DNA of 64,000 bases. Source: Crocosphaera sp. UHCC 0190 (GTDB lineage: Bacteria; Cyanobacteriota; Cyanobacteriia; Cyanobacteriales; Microcystaceae). The position numbers and the translations under genes are program-made. The stretch lies in NCBI RefSeq assembly GCF_034932065.1, contig NZ_JAYGHP010000013.1, forward strand, positions 1 through 64,000. Direction: 5' to 3'. Of this stretch, positions 16,662 through 26,559 are shown piece after piece. Position 1 is the stretch's first letter. Each line of letters opens with the position of its first letter. The notes under the pieces were generated by a model. That model saw only the letters and a list, made by a program, of their open reading frames with translations, ran no database searches and was not told where the DNA came from.

Positions 16662-18479
16662 ATGTCTGATACTAATTCTCTTGCTAATCGTTATCATGGC
16701 TTAATTGATTCTATTGTTGAGATTACCCTTGAGGGAAAAATTCGTTCTAAAGAACAAGTTTATCGAATGCTGGTGAAAGAGATTGAGTCGGGAACGGGAG
16801 AAATTTTTGAGCGCATTCTCGATGAACATATTAATAAAACCAAGGCACAATTAGAAACCAAATTAAAAGCAACTAGAGTTTTACGGGCCTTAGAAACCAT
16901 TGAGGGAGAATGGAAAAGATGGCAAAAAGAAAATCAAACTGATGCCGCGATCGCCACAGCAACGGAACAGATTAAAAATGCTGAATCTAACCATTCTTTG
17001 GCTTCTTTTTTAAAACTTCTTGATAGTAGTAACGCCCAAAATTTAACTAGAGAGCAATTGCAAAAATTATCTCAGTCCCTCAAATCATCAAGTAACTCTC
17101 AAGAAACCCTAGAATTAGCTAATGGTATTATAGATGGTCTAAATGCCTTTGTCCTCTTAGAACCGGATTTAATTAGTTGGATTTATGAACAAAATAAAAG
17201 TGCTTTAGGGTTTGGGGAAGAAAAACAAGGCCCTTGGCCTTGGTGGGAGAAAAAGATTGATCGACCTTTAGCCAAAATGTTATTTCAAAGTTTAGGGAGA
17301 AATGAATCAATTAGATTATTAGCTGAAAAAAGTTATCAAGTTGAATTAAGGGCTTGGGTTGAACTAATTATTCTCTTACAATACTTACAACAAGGGTTAG
17401 TTAAATGGTTTGATCAACAGCCTTATAATGCTAAATTTGGTCAACGATTATCCTATAGTACCTTGTTAACCTTTGCCGTCATTTTTGCTCAACTCTCCCA
17501 AGGATTTGAAGGGATAAATAGCAACTTAAAAGAAGGCTGTTTTTTGATGATGTTACAATTATTACGTCAGTTTTCCAGACGAAAGGATTTTCCTTTGTAT
17601 GGGGGGATTTTTGCCTCTTTTTCTGGGGATAACTTACGGGAGACTTTAAGTTATTTTGATGATCCCTTAAAAGAAGTAGAAAGAACCCAAGAAAAAGCCC
17701 GTATTCTTACTTTGTTAGCCTATTCTCAACGCACATTAGGGAATTATGAACGCGCAAAATCCTTTCATTTAGAAGCCTTGGGAATTGCCCGTGAAGCCTT
17801 AGATAAACCCTGTGAAATTGCCAATCTTAATCATCTGAGTCGTATTTATATCTATGAGAAAAATTATAGTGAAGCGATTAGTCATAGTCAACGAGCTTTA
17901 GTATTTTCTCGTCAAGTTGGTGATAAATTAGGGGAAGCCAATGGATTAATTAATGTAGGTTATAGTGAAGTATTTCGGGCGCGAGAAATTGAACAAATAG
18001 AACCAGAAATCTATGAATCTGCCATTAATTATCTCGAACAAGGATTAACCTTAGCAGAAAGATTAGGGGAGTATCAAAGTCAGGCATTAGCTTATAATAG
18101 TTTAGGCATTGCTTATGTAGTATTGTCCCAACCGGCGGCAGCAATTACTGCTTTAGAAAAGGGCAATCAAATGGCTTTAAATTCTGGAGATGTTTATCTT
18201 CAAGGGTTAAATTTCACTTATTTAGCTGAAGCTTACTATACATTAGGAAATCTCTCAACATCTGTTTATTATAGTTGTTTGGCAATGTATCTTTTAGAAC
18301 AAATAAAGTCAAGTGAGTGGCGACAGTCTGCGGGGTTGCTGATGGTTATTAAAGGACAAATGACAGCAGAAGAATTTCAGAAAATCTTAGAACAAAATCG
18401 ACCACAAATTATTAAGTTTATTGGAGTAGATGGTTATGATGAATTACCGAAAATTTTAGAAAAATATCGAGGTCAATAA
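16662..18479 (+). CDS. Tetratricopeptide-repeat protein, function unknown
   Basis: The start is placed at ATG 16662 (MSDTNSLANRYHGLIDSIVE) because the longer frame would overlap larB. The product has 605 residues. The N-terminal ~330 residues are mostly helical with no recognised domain. The C-terminal part (about 345-560) contains at least five TPR-like units, such as TLGNYERAKSFHLEALGIAREA, IYEKNYSEAISHSQRALVFSRQ and VLSQPAAAITALEKGNQMAL. TPR proteins are protein-interaction scaffolds. Similar stand-alone TPR proteins are common in cyanobacteria. Confidence 0.75.
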   Translation: MSDTNSLANRYHGLIDSIVEITLEGKIRSKEQVYRMLVKEIESGTGEIFERILDEHINKTKAQLETKLKATRVLRALETIEGEWKRWQKENQTDAAIATATEQIKNAESNHSLASFLKLLDSSNAQNLTREQLQKLSQSLKSSSNSQETLELANGIIDGLNAFVLLEPDLISWIYEQNKSALGFGEEKQGPWPWWEKKIDRPLAKMLFQSLGRNESIRLLAEKSYQVELRAWVELIILLQYLQQGLVKWFDQQPYNAKFGQRLSYSTLLTFAVIFAQLSQGFEGINSNLKEGCFLMMLQLLRQFSRRKDFPLYGGIFASFSGDNLRETLSYFDDPLKEVERTQEKARILTLLAYSQRTLGNYERAKSFHLEALGIAREALDKPCEIANLNHLSRIYIYEKNYSEAISHSQRALVFSRQVGDKLGEANGLINVGYSEVFRAREIEQIEPEIYESAINYLEQGLTLAERLGEYQSQALAYNSLGIAYVVLSQPAAAITALEKGNQMALNSGDVYLQGLNFTYLAEAYYTLGNLSTSVYYSCLAMYLLEQIKSSEWRQSAGLLMVIKGQMTAEEFQKILEQNRPQIIKFIGVDGYDELPKILEKYRGQ

Positions 18480-18811
18480 TAACTAATAATTTGATTCAAG
18501 TAGGGTATGTTAGACGGCTAAAAATTTTTTAGGACGGTTTCGGCGAGAAAATGAATTAACGGTAACGATGATGGGGAAGATAACGGGGTTAGGGGGGAAC
18601 TATTGGACGTTGGGAGAAGTTTTGTTTTATTCCTACTCCCACTGAGGAGGAGTTAACAGTGTTATTTGAGGTGGTACAGGTAGAGGTGGAGAGTTTATGG
18701 CAAATGTTTACCCCAAAAGGAGTGGGAATGAAGCATCAACCGATTCGTTTGCAACACCCAAGAAGCAGACTCGAAAGTTAACAATTTTATTATAGTATTT
18801 TAGGATTTTCA
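18480..18811. other. Intergenic stretch with a frameshifted coding remnant
   Basis: No intact gene is present. A coding-like segment that changes frame once is described separately at about 18513-18780. The rest is featureless and AT-rich. Confidence 0.5.
18513..18780 (+). pseudogene. Frameshifted remnant of an unrecognised gene
   Basis: One frame reads FLGRFRRENELTVTMMGKI and then GLGGNYWTLGEVLF before a stop. In another frame, starting beside that point, it continues FIPTPTEEELTVLFEVV and on through QMFTPKG to a stop at about 18780. Both halves have coding-like composition and join with a single frameshift. The family is not identified. It may be the end of a gene lost when the neighbouring unusual segment arrived. 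Confidence 0.35.
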
Positions 18812-21670
18812 CTAATTTTCTAAGGGTATAATATATCCTTGAAATTCAGGATGCTTTCTAAATTTAAAGTTTTCAATGATTTTGATCGAAACCTGTTCTT
18901 CTAAATATTCTTGCTGTTGCTTTCTACCTCCTTTTTCTAATAACAATTCAGAAGGGTTATCTAGAAAATTAGTTAGTAATTCAGCGTCTTCTGAAAAGGC
19001 TTTTATATCTATATTAAACTGTTGAGGTTTTTCCGTATTTTCATTATCATACAAGTATTGTATTAAATTTCCCAATCGGGATTTATTTAAAATTAATATA
19101 TTGTTCTCAGTGATTTGAGAGTCTATAAATAAGACAGGTATTTGAGATTGTTTATAGAGATAATATCCTTTAAAACTTTTTAAGTTAAGTCGTTTAATAT
19201 CGGGATAACATTTATCTTTGAATTTTTGAAGATTACGCCAATTCTCCATAACTTCAAAAGAAGCAATTATAAATATATCTTGTATGATCTCCTTAAGGTT
19301 ATCGAGGATATTTTCTAATGAATTTTTATCTACTATTTCACAAGATTCTGAAATGTCTTGAATAATTTTCTTGTTTTCACTGATTGCTAATTCTCTGGCG
19401 AAACTTTCACCCATGTTTTCACCAGAAGTTGAAAAATTAGACCAGTTTTCAAGCAGGAAAGTTTTATCTAGACTTGTAATATATCCGTAGTCTTTTTCCA
19501 CTTTATTGTTATTAACTTTTTCTTCATATAAACCAAAATTTTCAAATATTTCTCTCGCATGAGATAACTCAGAAAAACTTTTAAGAAATCCATCTTTAAA
19601 ATCTTGAACTTTTTTTGTGCTAATTTTCTGCTTTCTTTTCAGGATAATGATTTTTTCTTCTGCTTTAATTTTCAACGCTTGTAAAAAAGGAATAACACCT
19701 TGTTCGATAGATTTAGAAACCTTAGTTAAGTCAAAATCTAAGTTTCTAAGTAAGTTATCATCTTGTTTAATTTCTTCAGATACTTTAATATGTTCATCGA
19801 TATAACATTTAATCAAAAATAAGTTATTATGATCTAACTGCTCAGCAAGCTTAAAATTATCAATCGTTAATTGATAATTATTTGGATCAATCTTAGAAAA
19901 TTCTTTTATTAACAATAGTAAAAAATATTTTTTGACATAGATTTCACTTCCATGATGATCATCCCACCAATATCTTCGTTGAATTAGGTTACTTTTAAAG
20001 TAAAAATAAATTATGTTTCCAAGTCCTGATGGTACAATATTACGATTCACAAAGCTTGCATCTGCATCGGAAGGTTGATTAAAATTCCATAGATATTTAA
20101 TATAGTAAAATTGTTCTTTAAAAAGACAATAAGCTGCTGTATAAAAAATAATAACTTTCAAATTTTTGTATTTAAACTCATCAGTCACATCTCTAATAAT
20201 AGTTTGAACTGATTCTACATCAGATTGAATATTAGGCTTGTTTGCTATCTGCTTAAGCTCTATATCAACAATGTTCTTTAACTTATAAAATTGATTAATC
20301 CAATTATTTAGTTCATCTTGTGTATAGATATGATGCCTTTTTAAGTGTAAGTTTAAAAGATTATCTGCAATTTCATTATCATAGGTTTTTGAGTAATGGG
20401 TATACCTCTGAAAATAATTATATATATTTTTATCTGGTGAACTGATAGAGATAGTTATTCCTTCCGTTACTGTAGAAACTAAACCGTTAAAAATTTGTAT
20501 TTTGTCTTGGGCTATTATATATTTAATACTTGACCATAAGTATTGATCAAAAATATCCAAATATGACAAATCAAATTGATTATAGTCACTAAATACTATA
20601 TTTGTGTACCATCTTATAAAGGCAACATGAGCAGAACTATTTTGATTTTTAATCGAAATTCTGCCCATATCAGTTAAATCATTTAGAAGTTTTTTGACCA
20701 CTAAATTATTACCAGAATTTAAACTTATTTCTTTAAGAAGAAAAATAATGTTATAAACACTATAATTACTAATTTCATCATTCTTGAAATTAATAGCAGT
20801 CTCATGTATTCTTGTGATTTGATTTACTGCTGTTGTCAAAGTTATTAATGTTTCATCTGAATTAAATGATAATCTAAATGAAGCTTCTTGAGGATTTTCC
20901 TGAGATAAGTTATAAAAATCAGACGAAACAAGCAAACGTTCAAAAAGTTCTGTATTTATTTCCTTGATTTGAAAAAGAATAATAATTGAATCTTTAATTT
21001 TTAGAAAACCATTTTTAATCGTTTTATTGGCTTTTTTATCACTAACTTCAAAAACCAAAATATCTCCAATTGCTTCAAAAGATTCAATCAAATTATTTTG
21101 TATTATTTCTAGTTTTTTCTTGTCTTTGATTTTAAGTAATTTATCAATACTAAGATTTTTATCTATATCCTGATAAATCTGATTAAGTAAATATGATGTA
21201 TTAACCGAATAATTTTTGACAATGTTAAAGAATAAGGCTAAAACGACTAAAACTATCAGAAAGCAAACAAAAGCAAGCCATAAAAAAAAGATTTCCCAGA
21301 AAAATTTTGGCTCATTTGTTATAAAAAATTTTAAGCAAACTGATAAACCAATATTAACGATTAGTAGCAAAGGTAAAATTTGAACTTGCCACTGCTGATT
21401 AAATTTATTAATAATGGCCGATGACTTATATCTCTCAGAAATTCTAGAAATAACATCAAAACTAATCGGTATTGCAATGGAAATAACAGCAGCTTGAACA
21501 GCAATAATATCTGACAAAAATACTGTGCTTGGAGTAAAAAATTTTAACCAATAAACTATTCTTATCCCCAGAATAAAACCTAAGCCATAACTTAGTCTTG
21601 ATTTTGTGATAATTTTTTTATCTTTAATAATATAGTCAAAAACTCCCATAAGTATCTTTTTTAGCATCAT
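18812..21670 (-). CDS. Large membrane protein of unknown function (952 aa)
   Basis: The first ~165 residues contain four likely membrane segments: about 28-46, 50-72, 95-117 and 125-150 (FFWEIFFLWLAFVCFLIVL). The following ~780 residues are soluble, helix-rich and very high in Lys, Ile and Asn, with no recognised catalytic motif. Base composition is clearly more AT-rich than its neighbours, and no HIP1 octamer is seen in the gene. No partner gene adjoins it: tRNA-Val lies upstream, and a broken remnant and a TPR gene lie downstream. Horizontal acquisition is likely. The architecture (short membrane domain plus large cytoplasmic domain) would fit a membrane-tethered effector or sensor, but no function can be assigned. 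Confidence 0.8.
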   Translation of the reverse strand: MMLKKILMGVFDYIIKDKKIITKSRLSYGLGFILGIRIVYWLKFFTPSTVFLSDIIAVQAAVISIAIPISFDVISRISERYKSSAIINKFNQQWQVQILPLLLIVNIGLSVCLKFFITNEPKFFWEIFFLWLAFVCFLIVLVVLALFFNIVKNYSVNTSYLLNQIYQDIDKNLSIDKLLKIKDKKKLEIIQNNLIESFEAIGDILVFEVSDKKANKTIKNGFLKIKDSIIILFQIKEINTELFERLLVSSDFYNLSQENPQEASFRLSFNSDETLITLTTAVNQITRIHETAINFKNDEISNYSVYNIIFLLKEISLNSGNNLVVKKLLNDLTDMGRISIKNQNSSAHVAFIRWYTNIVFSDYNQFDLSYLDIFDQYLWSSIKYIIAQDKIQIFNGLVSTVTEGITISISSPDKNIYNYFQRYTHYSKTYDNEIADNLLNLHLKRHHIYTQDELNNWINQFYKLKNIVDIELKQIANKPNIQSDVESVQTIIRDVTDEFKYKNLKVIIFYTAAYCLFKEQFYYIKYLWNFNQPSDADASFVNRNIVPSGLGNIIYFYFKSNLIQRRYWWDDHHGSEIYVKKYFLLLLIKEFSKIDPNNYQLTIDNFKLAEQLDHNNLFLIKCYIDEHIKVSEEIKQDDNLLRNLDFDLTKVSKSIEQGVIPFLQALKIKAEEKIIILKRKQKISTKKVQDFKDGFLKSFSELSHAREIFENFGLYEEKVNNNKVEKDYGYITSLDKTFLLENWSNFSTSGENMGESFARELAISENKKIIQDISESCEIVDKNSLENILDNLKEIIQDIFIIASFEVMENWRNLQKFKDKCYPDIKRLNLKSFKGYYLYKQSQIPVLFIDSQITENNILILNKSRLGNLIQYLYDNENTEKPQQFNIDIKAFSEDAELLTNFLDNPSELLLEKGGRKQQQEYLEEQVSIKIIENFKFRKHPEFQGYIIPLEN

Positions 21671-21802
21671 ATAGTGGAGTAAAAAGCGAATAAAATGTAT
21701 GATTAAATGGCAGTTATATTAACTTATGACCAGACAAGACCATAAAGAGTTAAATGTAAGATTATGTACTATAATTATATTATACAGATCCTTCAAAAAA
21801 TA

Positions 21803-21876
21803 TGGACGTAACTGGACTCGAACCAGTGACCCCATCGATGTCAACGATGTACTCTAACCAACTGAGCTATACGTCC
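21803..21876 (-). tRNA. tRNA-Val (anticodon GAC)
   Basis: The minus strand reads as a complete cloverleaf. The acceptor stem GGACGTA/TACGTCC is perfect. The D arm holds AGCTCAGTTGG, the anticodon stem CATCG/CGATG encloses loop TTGACAT (anticodon GAC), and the T arm contains GGTTCGAGTCC. The discriminator base is A and the CCA end is not encoded. Its 3' end faces the 952-aa gene. Confidence 0.95.
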
Positions 21877-22018
21877 GCACAAGTTTCTAATATAACATAC
21901 AAGTTTAAAAAATCACAACCCACGCCACCAAGTTACATAGATTTCCTTAAGAGATGGGGGAGTTGACCCCATTGGGGGGTGTAATGAAAAGACGACACCT
22001 GAATTATCAATACATTCT

Positions 22019-23446
22019 ATGTACGAAAAACTGACACCCCCTACCACTGGCTCTACAATCACCTTTAAAGACGGTAAACCCATTGTTCCTAATGATCCCA
22101 TTATTCCCTTCATCCGTGGCGATGGAACAGGGGTTGATATTTGGCCTGCTACCGAAAAAGTGATCGATGCTGCGATCGCAACTGCTTATGGAGGCAGCAA
22201 AAAAATCAATTGGTTTAAGGTCTATGCAGGGGATGAAGCTTGTGAGCTTTATGGAACCTATCAATACTTACCTGAAGATACCTTAACCGCCATCAAAGAG
22301 TATGGTGTTGCTATCAAAGGCCCCTTAACAACGCCCATTGGTGGGGGTATTCGCTCCCTAAACGTCGCATTACGGCAAATTTTTAATTTATATGCTTGTG
22401 TGCGTCCCTGTCGCTATTATCCTGGGACTCCTTCTCCCCATAAGTTCCCTGAAAAATTAGATGTCATTGTTTATCGGGAAAACACCGAAGATATTTATTT
22501 AGGAATTGAATGGCGAGAAGGTTCAGAAATTGGGAAAAAACTGATCAATTATTTGAACAATGAACTGATTCCTGCTACCCCTGAACATGGAAAGAAACAA
22601 ATTCGTTTAGACTCAGGAATTGGCATTAAACCCATTAGTAAAACTGGCTCGCAATTGTTAGTGCGTCGGGCCATGGAACACGCTTTAAAGCTACCTAAAG
22701 CGAAGCAAATGGTCACTTTAGTGCATAAAGGCAATATTATGAAATACACTGAAGGAGCCTTTCGTGATTGGGGATACGAACTCGCAACCTCAGAATTTAG
22801 AGATGTTTGTGTGACGGAACGAGAATCTTGGATTTTGAGTAATAAAGAAAAAAAAGCTGACCTCAGCATTGAAGATAATGCTCGTCAAGTTGAACCTGGT
22901 TATGATGCTCTAACCCCAGATAAGAAACAGGAAGCTTGTGAAGAAGTCAAGACTGTTCTTGCTGCTATTTGGGATAGTCATGGTAATGGAAAATGGAAAG
23001 ATAAAATTATGGTCAATGACCGTATTGCTGATAGTATTTTCCAACAAATTCAAACCCGTCCTGATGAATATTCCATTCTTGCAACTATGAACTTAAACGG
23101 GGATTATTTATCGGATGCTGCGGCCGCTGTTGTGGGTGGTTTAGGAATGGGGCCAGGTGCTAATATTGGGGATACTTGCGCTATTTTTGAAGCAACCCAT
23201 GGAACTGCCCCTAAACACGCAGGATTAGATAGAATTAATCCTGGATCGGTCATTCTTTCTGGGGTGATGATGTTAGAATATATGGGATGGCAAGAAGCCG
23301 CCGATTTGATTAAAAAAGGTCTAGGAAATGCGATCGCCAACCGTCAAGTTACTTATGATTTGGCCCGGTTAATGGAACCTCCCGTTGATCCGCCTTTGAA
23401 ATGTTCGGAGTTTGCTCAAGCAATTATTGATCATTTTAATGATTAA
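22019..23446 (+). CDS. icd: NADP-dependent isocitrate dehydrogenase
   Basis: The 475-residue protein matches the cyanobacterial/E. coli-type enzyme over its full length. Key blocks include [36 protein letters not shown] (the substrate-binding Ser region) and [14 protein letters not shown]. Further on come the catalytic Lys/Asp region ([30 protein letters not shown]) and [21 protein letters not shown]. It converts isocitrate to 2-oxoglutarate, supplying the nitrogen-status signal and ammonium acceptor. No clear NtcA site was found upstream. Confidence 0.97.
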   Translation: MYEKLTPPTTGSTITFKDGKPIVPNDPIIPFIRGDGTGVDIWPATEKVIDAAIATAYGGSKKINWFKVYAGDEACELYGTYQYLPEDTLTAIKEYGVAIKGPLTTPIGGGIRSLNVALRQIFNLYACVRPCRYYPGTPSPHKFPEKLDVIVYRENTEDIYLGIEWREGSEIGKKLINYLNNELIPATPEHGKKQIRLDSGIGIKPISKTGSQLLVRRAMEHALKLPKAKQMVTLVHKGNIMKYTEGAFRDWGYELATSEFRDVCVTERESWILSNKEKKADLSIEDNARQVEPGYDALTPDKKQEACEEVKTVLAAIWDSHGNGKWKDKIMVNDRIADSIFQQIQTRPDEYSILATMNLNGDYLSDAAAAVVGGLGMGPGANIGDTCAIFEATHGTAPKHAGLDRINPGSVILSGVMMLEYMGWQEAADLIKKGLGNAIANRQVTYDLARLMEPPVDPPLKCSEFAQAIIDHFND

Positions 23447-23457
23447 TTTTGACAACT

Positions 23458-23485
23458 GTAGGGACAATTGATGAATCGTCCCTAC
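23458..23485. repeat. Inverted repeat between icd and surE
   Basis: GTAGGGAC (23458-23465) pairs with GTCCCTAC (23478-23485) around AATTGATGAATC. It is a member of the GTAGGG...CCCTAC palindrome family and lies between two genes on the same strand. Confidence 0.6.
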
Positions 23486-23516
23486 GATAAAAAGAATTAA
23501 GCAGAGCATCAAAATT

Positions 23517-24194
23517 ATGACCTTTATTTTAACAAATGATGATGGCATTGATGCCCCTGGAATTCGTGCTTTATCCAATGCTTTAGGGGGTCAAGGAATT
23601 ATTGTGGCCCCGAAAGAACCTCATTCCGGTTGTGGTCATCGTGTCACCACTCATAAACCCATTCATTTAGATAAGCGTTCCCCGACAGAATATGCAGTCG
23701 ATGGCACACCTGCAGACTGTACTCGTATTGCTTTAAAACATATTGAAACAGAAACAAAATGGGTTTTATCGGGCATTAATGCAGGGGGGAATTTAGGGGT
23801 TGATGTTTATATTTCGGGAACCGTTGCAGCAGTCAGAGAAGCAGCAATGCACGGGGTTCCAGGAATTGCCATTTCTCATTGGATTAAACAACCCTTAATA
23901 ATTGATTGGGGATTAGCCACAAAATGGACAGAAAAGGTGTTAGAAACTCTTTGGAATATTCCCCTGAAACCTGGTAGTTTTTGGAATGTTAATCTGCCTC
24001 ATTTAGAAATAGGTTCTCCTGACCCAGAAATTGTATTTTGTGAAGGCAGTACCCATCCCTTACCAGTTAATTATCGTGTTGAAGATGATTATTTTTATTA
24101 TTATGGAGAATATGCCAAAAGACAGCGAACAGAAGGTACAGATGTCGATGTTTGTTTTGCCGGAAATATTGCCGTAACTTTGATTAAGTTGTAA
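23517..24194 (+). CDS. surE: 5'/3'-nucleotidase SurE
   Basis: The 225-residue protein has the N-terminal metal-binding NDDG (residues 7-10, Asp8 and Asp9), then GCGHRVTTHKP, GTPADCTRIAL and SGINAGGNLGVDVYISGTVAAVREA, all hallmarks of SurE. The enzyme dephosphorylates nucleoside monophosphates in the cytoplasm and is linked to stress survival. It lies 70 bp after icd on the same strand, separated by an inverted repeat. Confidence 0.95.
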   Translation: MTFILTNDDGIDAPGIRALSNALGGQGIIVAPKEPHSGCGHRVTTHKPIHLDKRSPTEYAVDGTPADCTRIALKHIETETKWVLSGINAGGNLGVDVYISGTVAAVREAAMHGVPGIAISHWIKQPLIIDWGLATKWTEKVLETLWNIPLKPGSFWNVNLPHLEIGSPDPEIVFCEGSTHPLPVNYRVEDDYFYYYGEYAKRQRTEGTDVDVCFAGNIAVTLIKL

Positions 24195-24198
24195 ATCC

Positions 24199-24238
24199 AT
24201 ACCTTTACTATCCGCAGGTTTATAGGAGATAAAGGTAT
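24199..24238. terminator. Hairpin between convergent surE and a hypothetical gene
   Basis: ATACCTTTA (24199-24207) pairs with TAAAGGTAT (24230-24238). It fills the gap between two genes whose 3' ends face each other, so it may terminate both. Confidence 0.45.
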
Positions 24239-24942
24239 CAAAAAACTTCATTATTTTCCGCTAATTCTTGGTGAACAACCGCCCTCAATTTTCCATAAAA
24301 CTCTGAAGAATCACCATGGGGAACAAATTGATGAATTTGCCCATTAACATAACCATTAACCTGAACTGATAAAGTTGATTTATTAACAATACTTGGGTCA
24401 TTTTTGAGAATAGTTAAATCAGTTTCATCCTGGTTATCATCTAAATTATCTGGGGAAGCTTCAGACAAGAAAAAGACCTTTTCTTGAGAAGTTGATAAAG
24501 AAGATTCTGAGGAAATTTGGTGATCAGGTGCTAACTTTTTTAGCAATTCTTGAACAGGGGTTAAGGTAATAGATTGGGTCGTAATTTCTTCAGTAACCGT
24601 CTCTATTTCTTGATGATTAATTGCGACATCATCAGACTCCATAGAATCAGGAGTTAAGTCATCCCACACAAGATTACGATTGATTAAACGTTCAAAATCT
24701 TGGGTAAAGTGATAAGTGGGTTGTCCTAGTCGTTTCCAAAGGGTCAAAATATGTTCAACCGAAATCGCTTTATAACGACCTTGATAAAGAGCTTCTACAA
24801 TGGCCAAACGAATCCAGTAAACTGAATAGGAATCTAACCAGCCCTCAAGTAATTCAGGAATGGTAATCCGTTTTAATTCAAACCCATAGCGAGACAGTAA
24901 TACTGCGACTTGGGTAATGGTTTTATCTTTAGCCTGAAGCAT
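24238..24942 (-). CDS. Conserved cyanobacterial protein of unknown function
   Basis: The 234-residue protein has a well-ordered N-terminal ~110 residues with the blocks LLSRYGFELKRITIPELLEGWL and YQGRYKAISVEHILTLWKRLGQPTYHF. An acidic, low-complexity region (about 110-195) and a short conserved end (VNGQIHQFVPHGDSSEFYGKLRAVVHQE) follow. No named domain is recognised. It ends convergently with surE. Confidence 0.65.
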   Translation of the reverse strand: MLQAKDKTITQVAVLLSRYGFELKRITIPELLEGWLDSYSVYWIRLAIVEALYQGRYKAISVEHILTLWKRLGQPTYHFTQDFERLINRNLVWDDLTPDSMESDDVAINHQEIETVTEEITTQSITLTPVQELLKKLAPDHQISSESSLSTSQEKVFFLSEASPDNLDDNQDETDLTILKNDPSIVNKSTLSVQVNGYVNGQIHQFVPHGDSSEFYGKLRAVVHQELAENNEVF

Positions 24943-25097
24943 GGAAATGCCCTAATCCATTGCGCCACTTTTATAACACGCTTTTTGTGTCAATGATAAA
25001 TTGATAAACGAATTTCTACCAATTTTACTACGAGGACTGACCTTAACTTACTGTTAACCTAATCACCTTAACCAGCATCATCAAAACGAATAATTGT

Positions 25098-26513
25098 TCA
25101 ATCTTTTAACCCAATAAACCAAGTTAATACCCCACCTGCGATCGCCATTACCCCCAACCCCAATAATACAGGTGGCAACCCGACCAAAGTTTCGGCAATC
25201 CCTGCTAAAGCTAAGGGTAAAGACAACGCAATATTAACCGCATTATTTTGTAACCCAAAGACTTTACCCCGCATATCGACGGGAGTTTCTGATTGAATGA
25301 TAGTTTGCATGGGAACCCCGACAAACGCCGCAAATAGCCCTAAAAAAGTGGTCATCAGTAAGGTTATCCAGAGACTCGAAGTCCCCAAGGATAATCCTAC
25401 CAAAGACACAGCCATCCCAATTGATCCCCATAATCCTAATTGATGATTCCGAAAACGTTGCCCCCAATTCCCTAAAATTGCCGCCCCAAAGGCCATTCCT
25501 AAGCCACCCGTTGCCAGTAAAAAGCCAAATTGTTCCGCTTTCATTCCCGGAATTGTTTCAGCCATACGGACAGCTAAAACCGATAAGGCAGCAAAAATGG
25601 AAAACAGAATGACCAACTGAATTAAGGCATTGCGTACCCGATAATTATTGCTTAAATAACTAATCCCATCTTTAATATCATCAAAAACATGGGGACGTTC
25701 TTTTTCGTAATGTTCCCGCTTTTCTCCTGTTCTCAAGAAAGATAAAATTAACCCCGCGATTAAATAGGAAAATCCCACCACGGAAGCTTTGCCTTCTTCC
25801 CAAGAAAGATTAATCGTGTTAGCCATATTTGCTGCTAATTCTAACAAAGGTTCTCCAATTGCAAAACCAATAATGGTCATGGCCATCATGGTTGTAGTAA
25901 ATAGAGAATTAGCTGATAGTAGATGACGACGTTTAACAATAAGGGAAATGGTAGCCTGTTCAGCAGGGGCAAAAAATTGAGTAATCGTGGAATCAATAAA
26001 AGTCATTACTAATAAAACTAAGAAACCCAGGGGCAAGAAAAACACATCTTGGGTTTGATGTTGCCAACGTCGCAACCAGTCAGGCAACCAAGCCACCGTA
26101 ATCGCTACGGTATCATCTTGGCATAACCATAATAACGGGGGAATAATAAACACAAAGGCGGCCCGAATTAGGTTAGAAATGACTAAAACCCCTTTTTTTG
26201 ACCAACGATCTACATAAACCCCGGCCAAAGAACCAAATAAAACAGCAGGAATGGTAAAGGCAATCATAATGGCTGATACCCAACCACTGATGGGTTGATT
26301 TTCCCCTTGAAAGTTACCCGCAATTAAGGCAATCATCAACACCAAATATATTTTATCCGCAAGTTGGGAAAAGACTTGACCAACCCAAAGAGTTAAAAAT
26401 CGAGGATTATCCAATACAGGGGCAAATCCTTGACGGGGGGATTTTTTGGGGATGGGGGGGCGATCCATAGGGCTTTCTGTGGTGGAAGTGGTTTCAGAAT
26501 TAGAAACTGGCAT
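25098..26513 (-). CDS. Major facilitator superfamily transporter
   Basis: The 471-residue protein has about 12 membrane segments between residues 30 and 470. The conserved loop-2 motif (GSLAGVYVDRWSKK, about 95-108) is present. It resembles the EntS/MFS_3-type exporters with a long cytoplasmic loop after helix 6. The substrate is unknown. It is on the same strand as recO and 46 bp downstream of its stop. Confidence 0.85.
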   Translation of the reverse strand: MPVSNSETTSTTESPMDRPPIPKKSPRQGFAPVLDNPRFLTLWVGQVFSQLADKIYLVLMIALIAGNFQGENQPISGWVSAIMIAFTIPAVLFGSLAGVYVDRWSKKGVLVISNLIRAAFVFIIPPLLWLCQDDTVAITVAWLPDWLRRWQHQTQDVFFLPLGFLVLLVMTFIDSTITQFFAPAEQATISLIVKRRHLLSANSLFTTTMMAMTIIGFAIGEPLLELAANMANTINLSWEEGKASVVGFSYLIAGLILSFLRTGEKREHYEKERPHVFDDIKDGISYLSNNYRVRNALIQLVILFSIFAALSVLAVRMAETIPGMKAEQFGFLLATGGLGMAFGAAILGNWGQRFRNHQLGLWGSIGMAVSLVGLSLGTSSLWITLLMTTFLGLFAAFVGVPMQTIIQSETPVDMRGKVFGLQNNAVNIALSLPLALAGIAETLVGLPPVLLGLGVMAIAGGVLTWFIGLKD

Positions 26514-26559
26514 GGTTAGGGGTTCATTAAGTAAGCAATCTCACAATGTTTATTAAACC

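Noticed and set aside
21877-22018. Searched for an NtcA-binding site (GTA-N8-TAC) before icd
   Set aside because: No matching pair of boxes with correct spacing was found.
21913-22113. Minus-strand frame of 66 codons overlapping the icd start
   Set aside because: It overlaps the strongly supported icd start and shows no family similarity.
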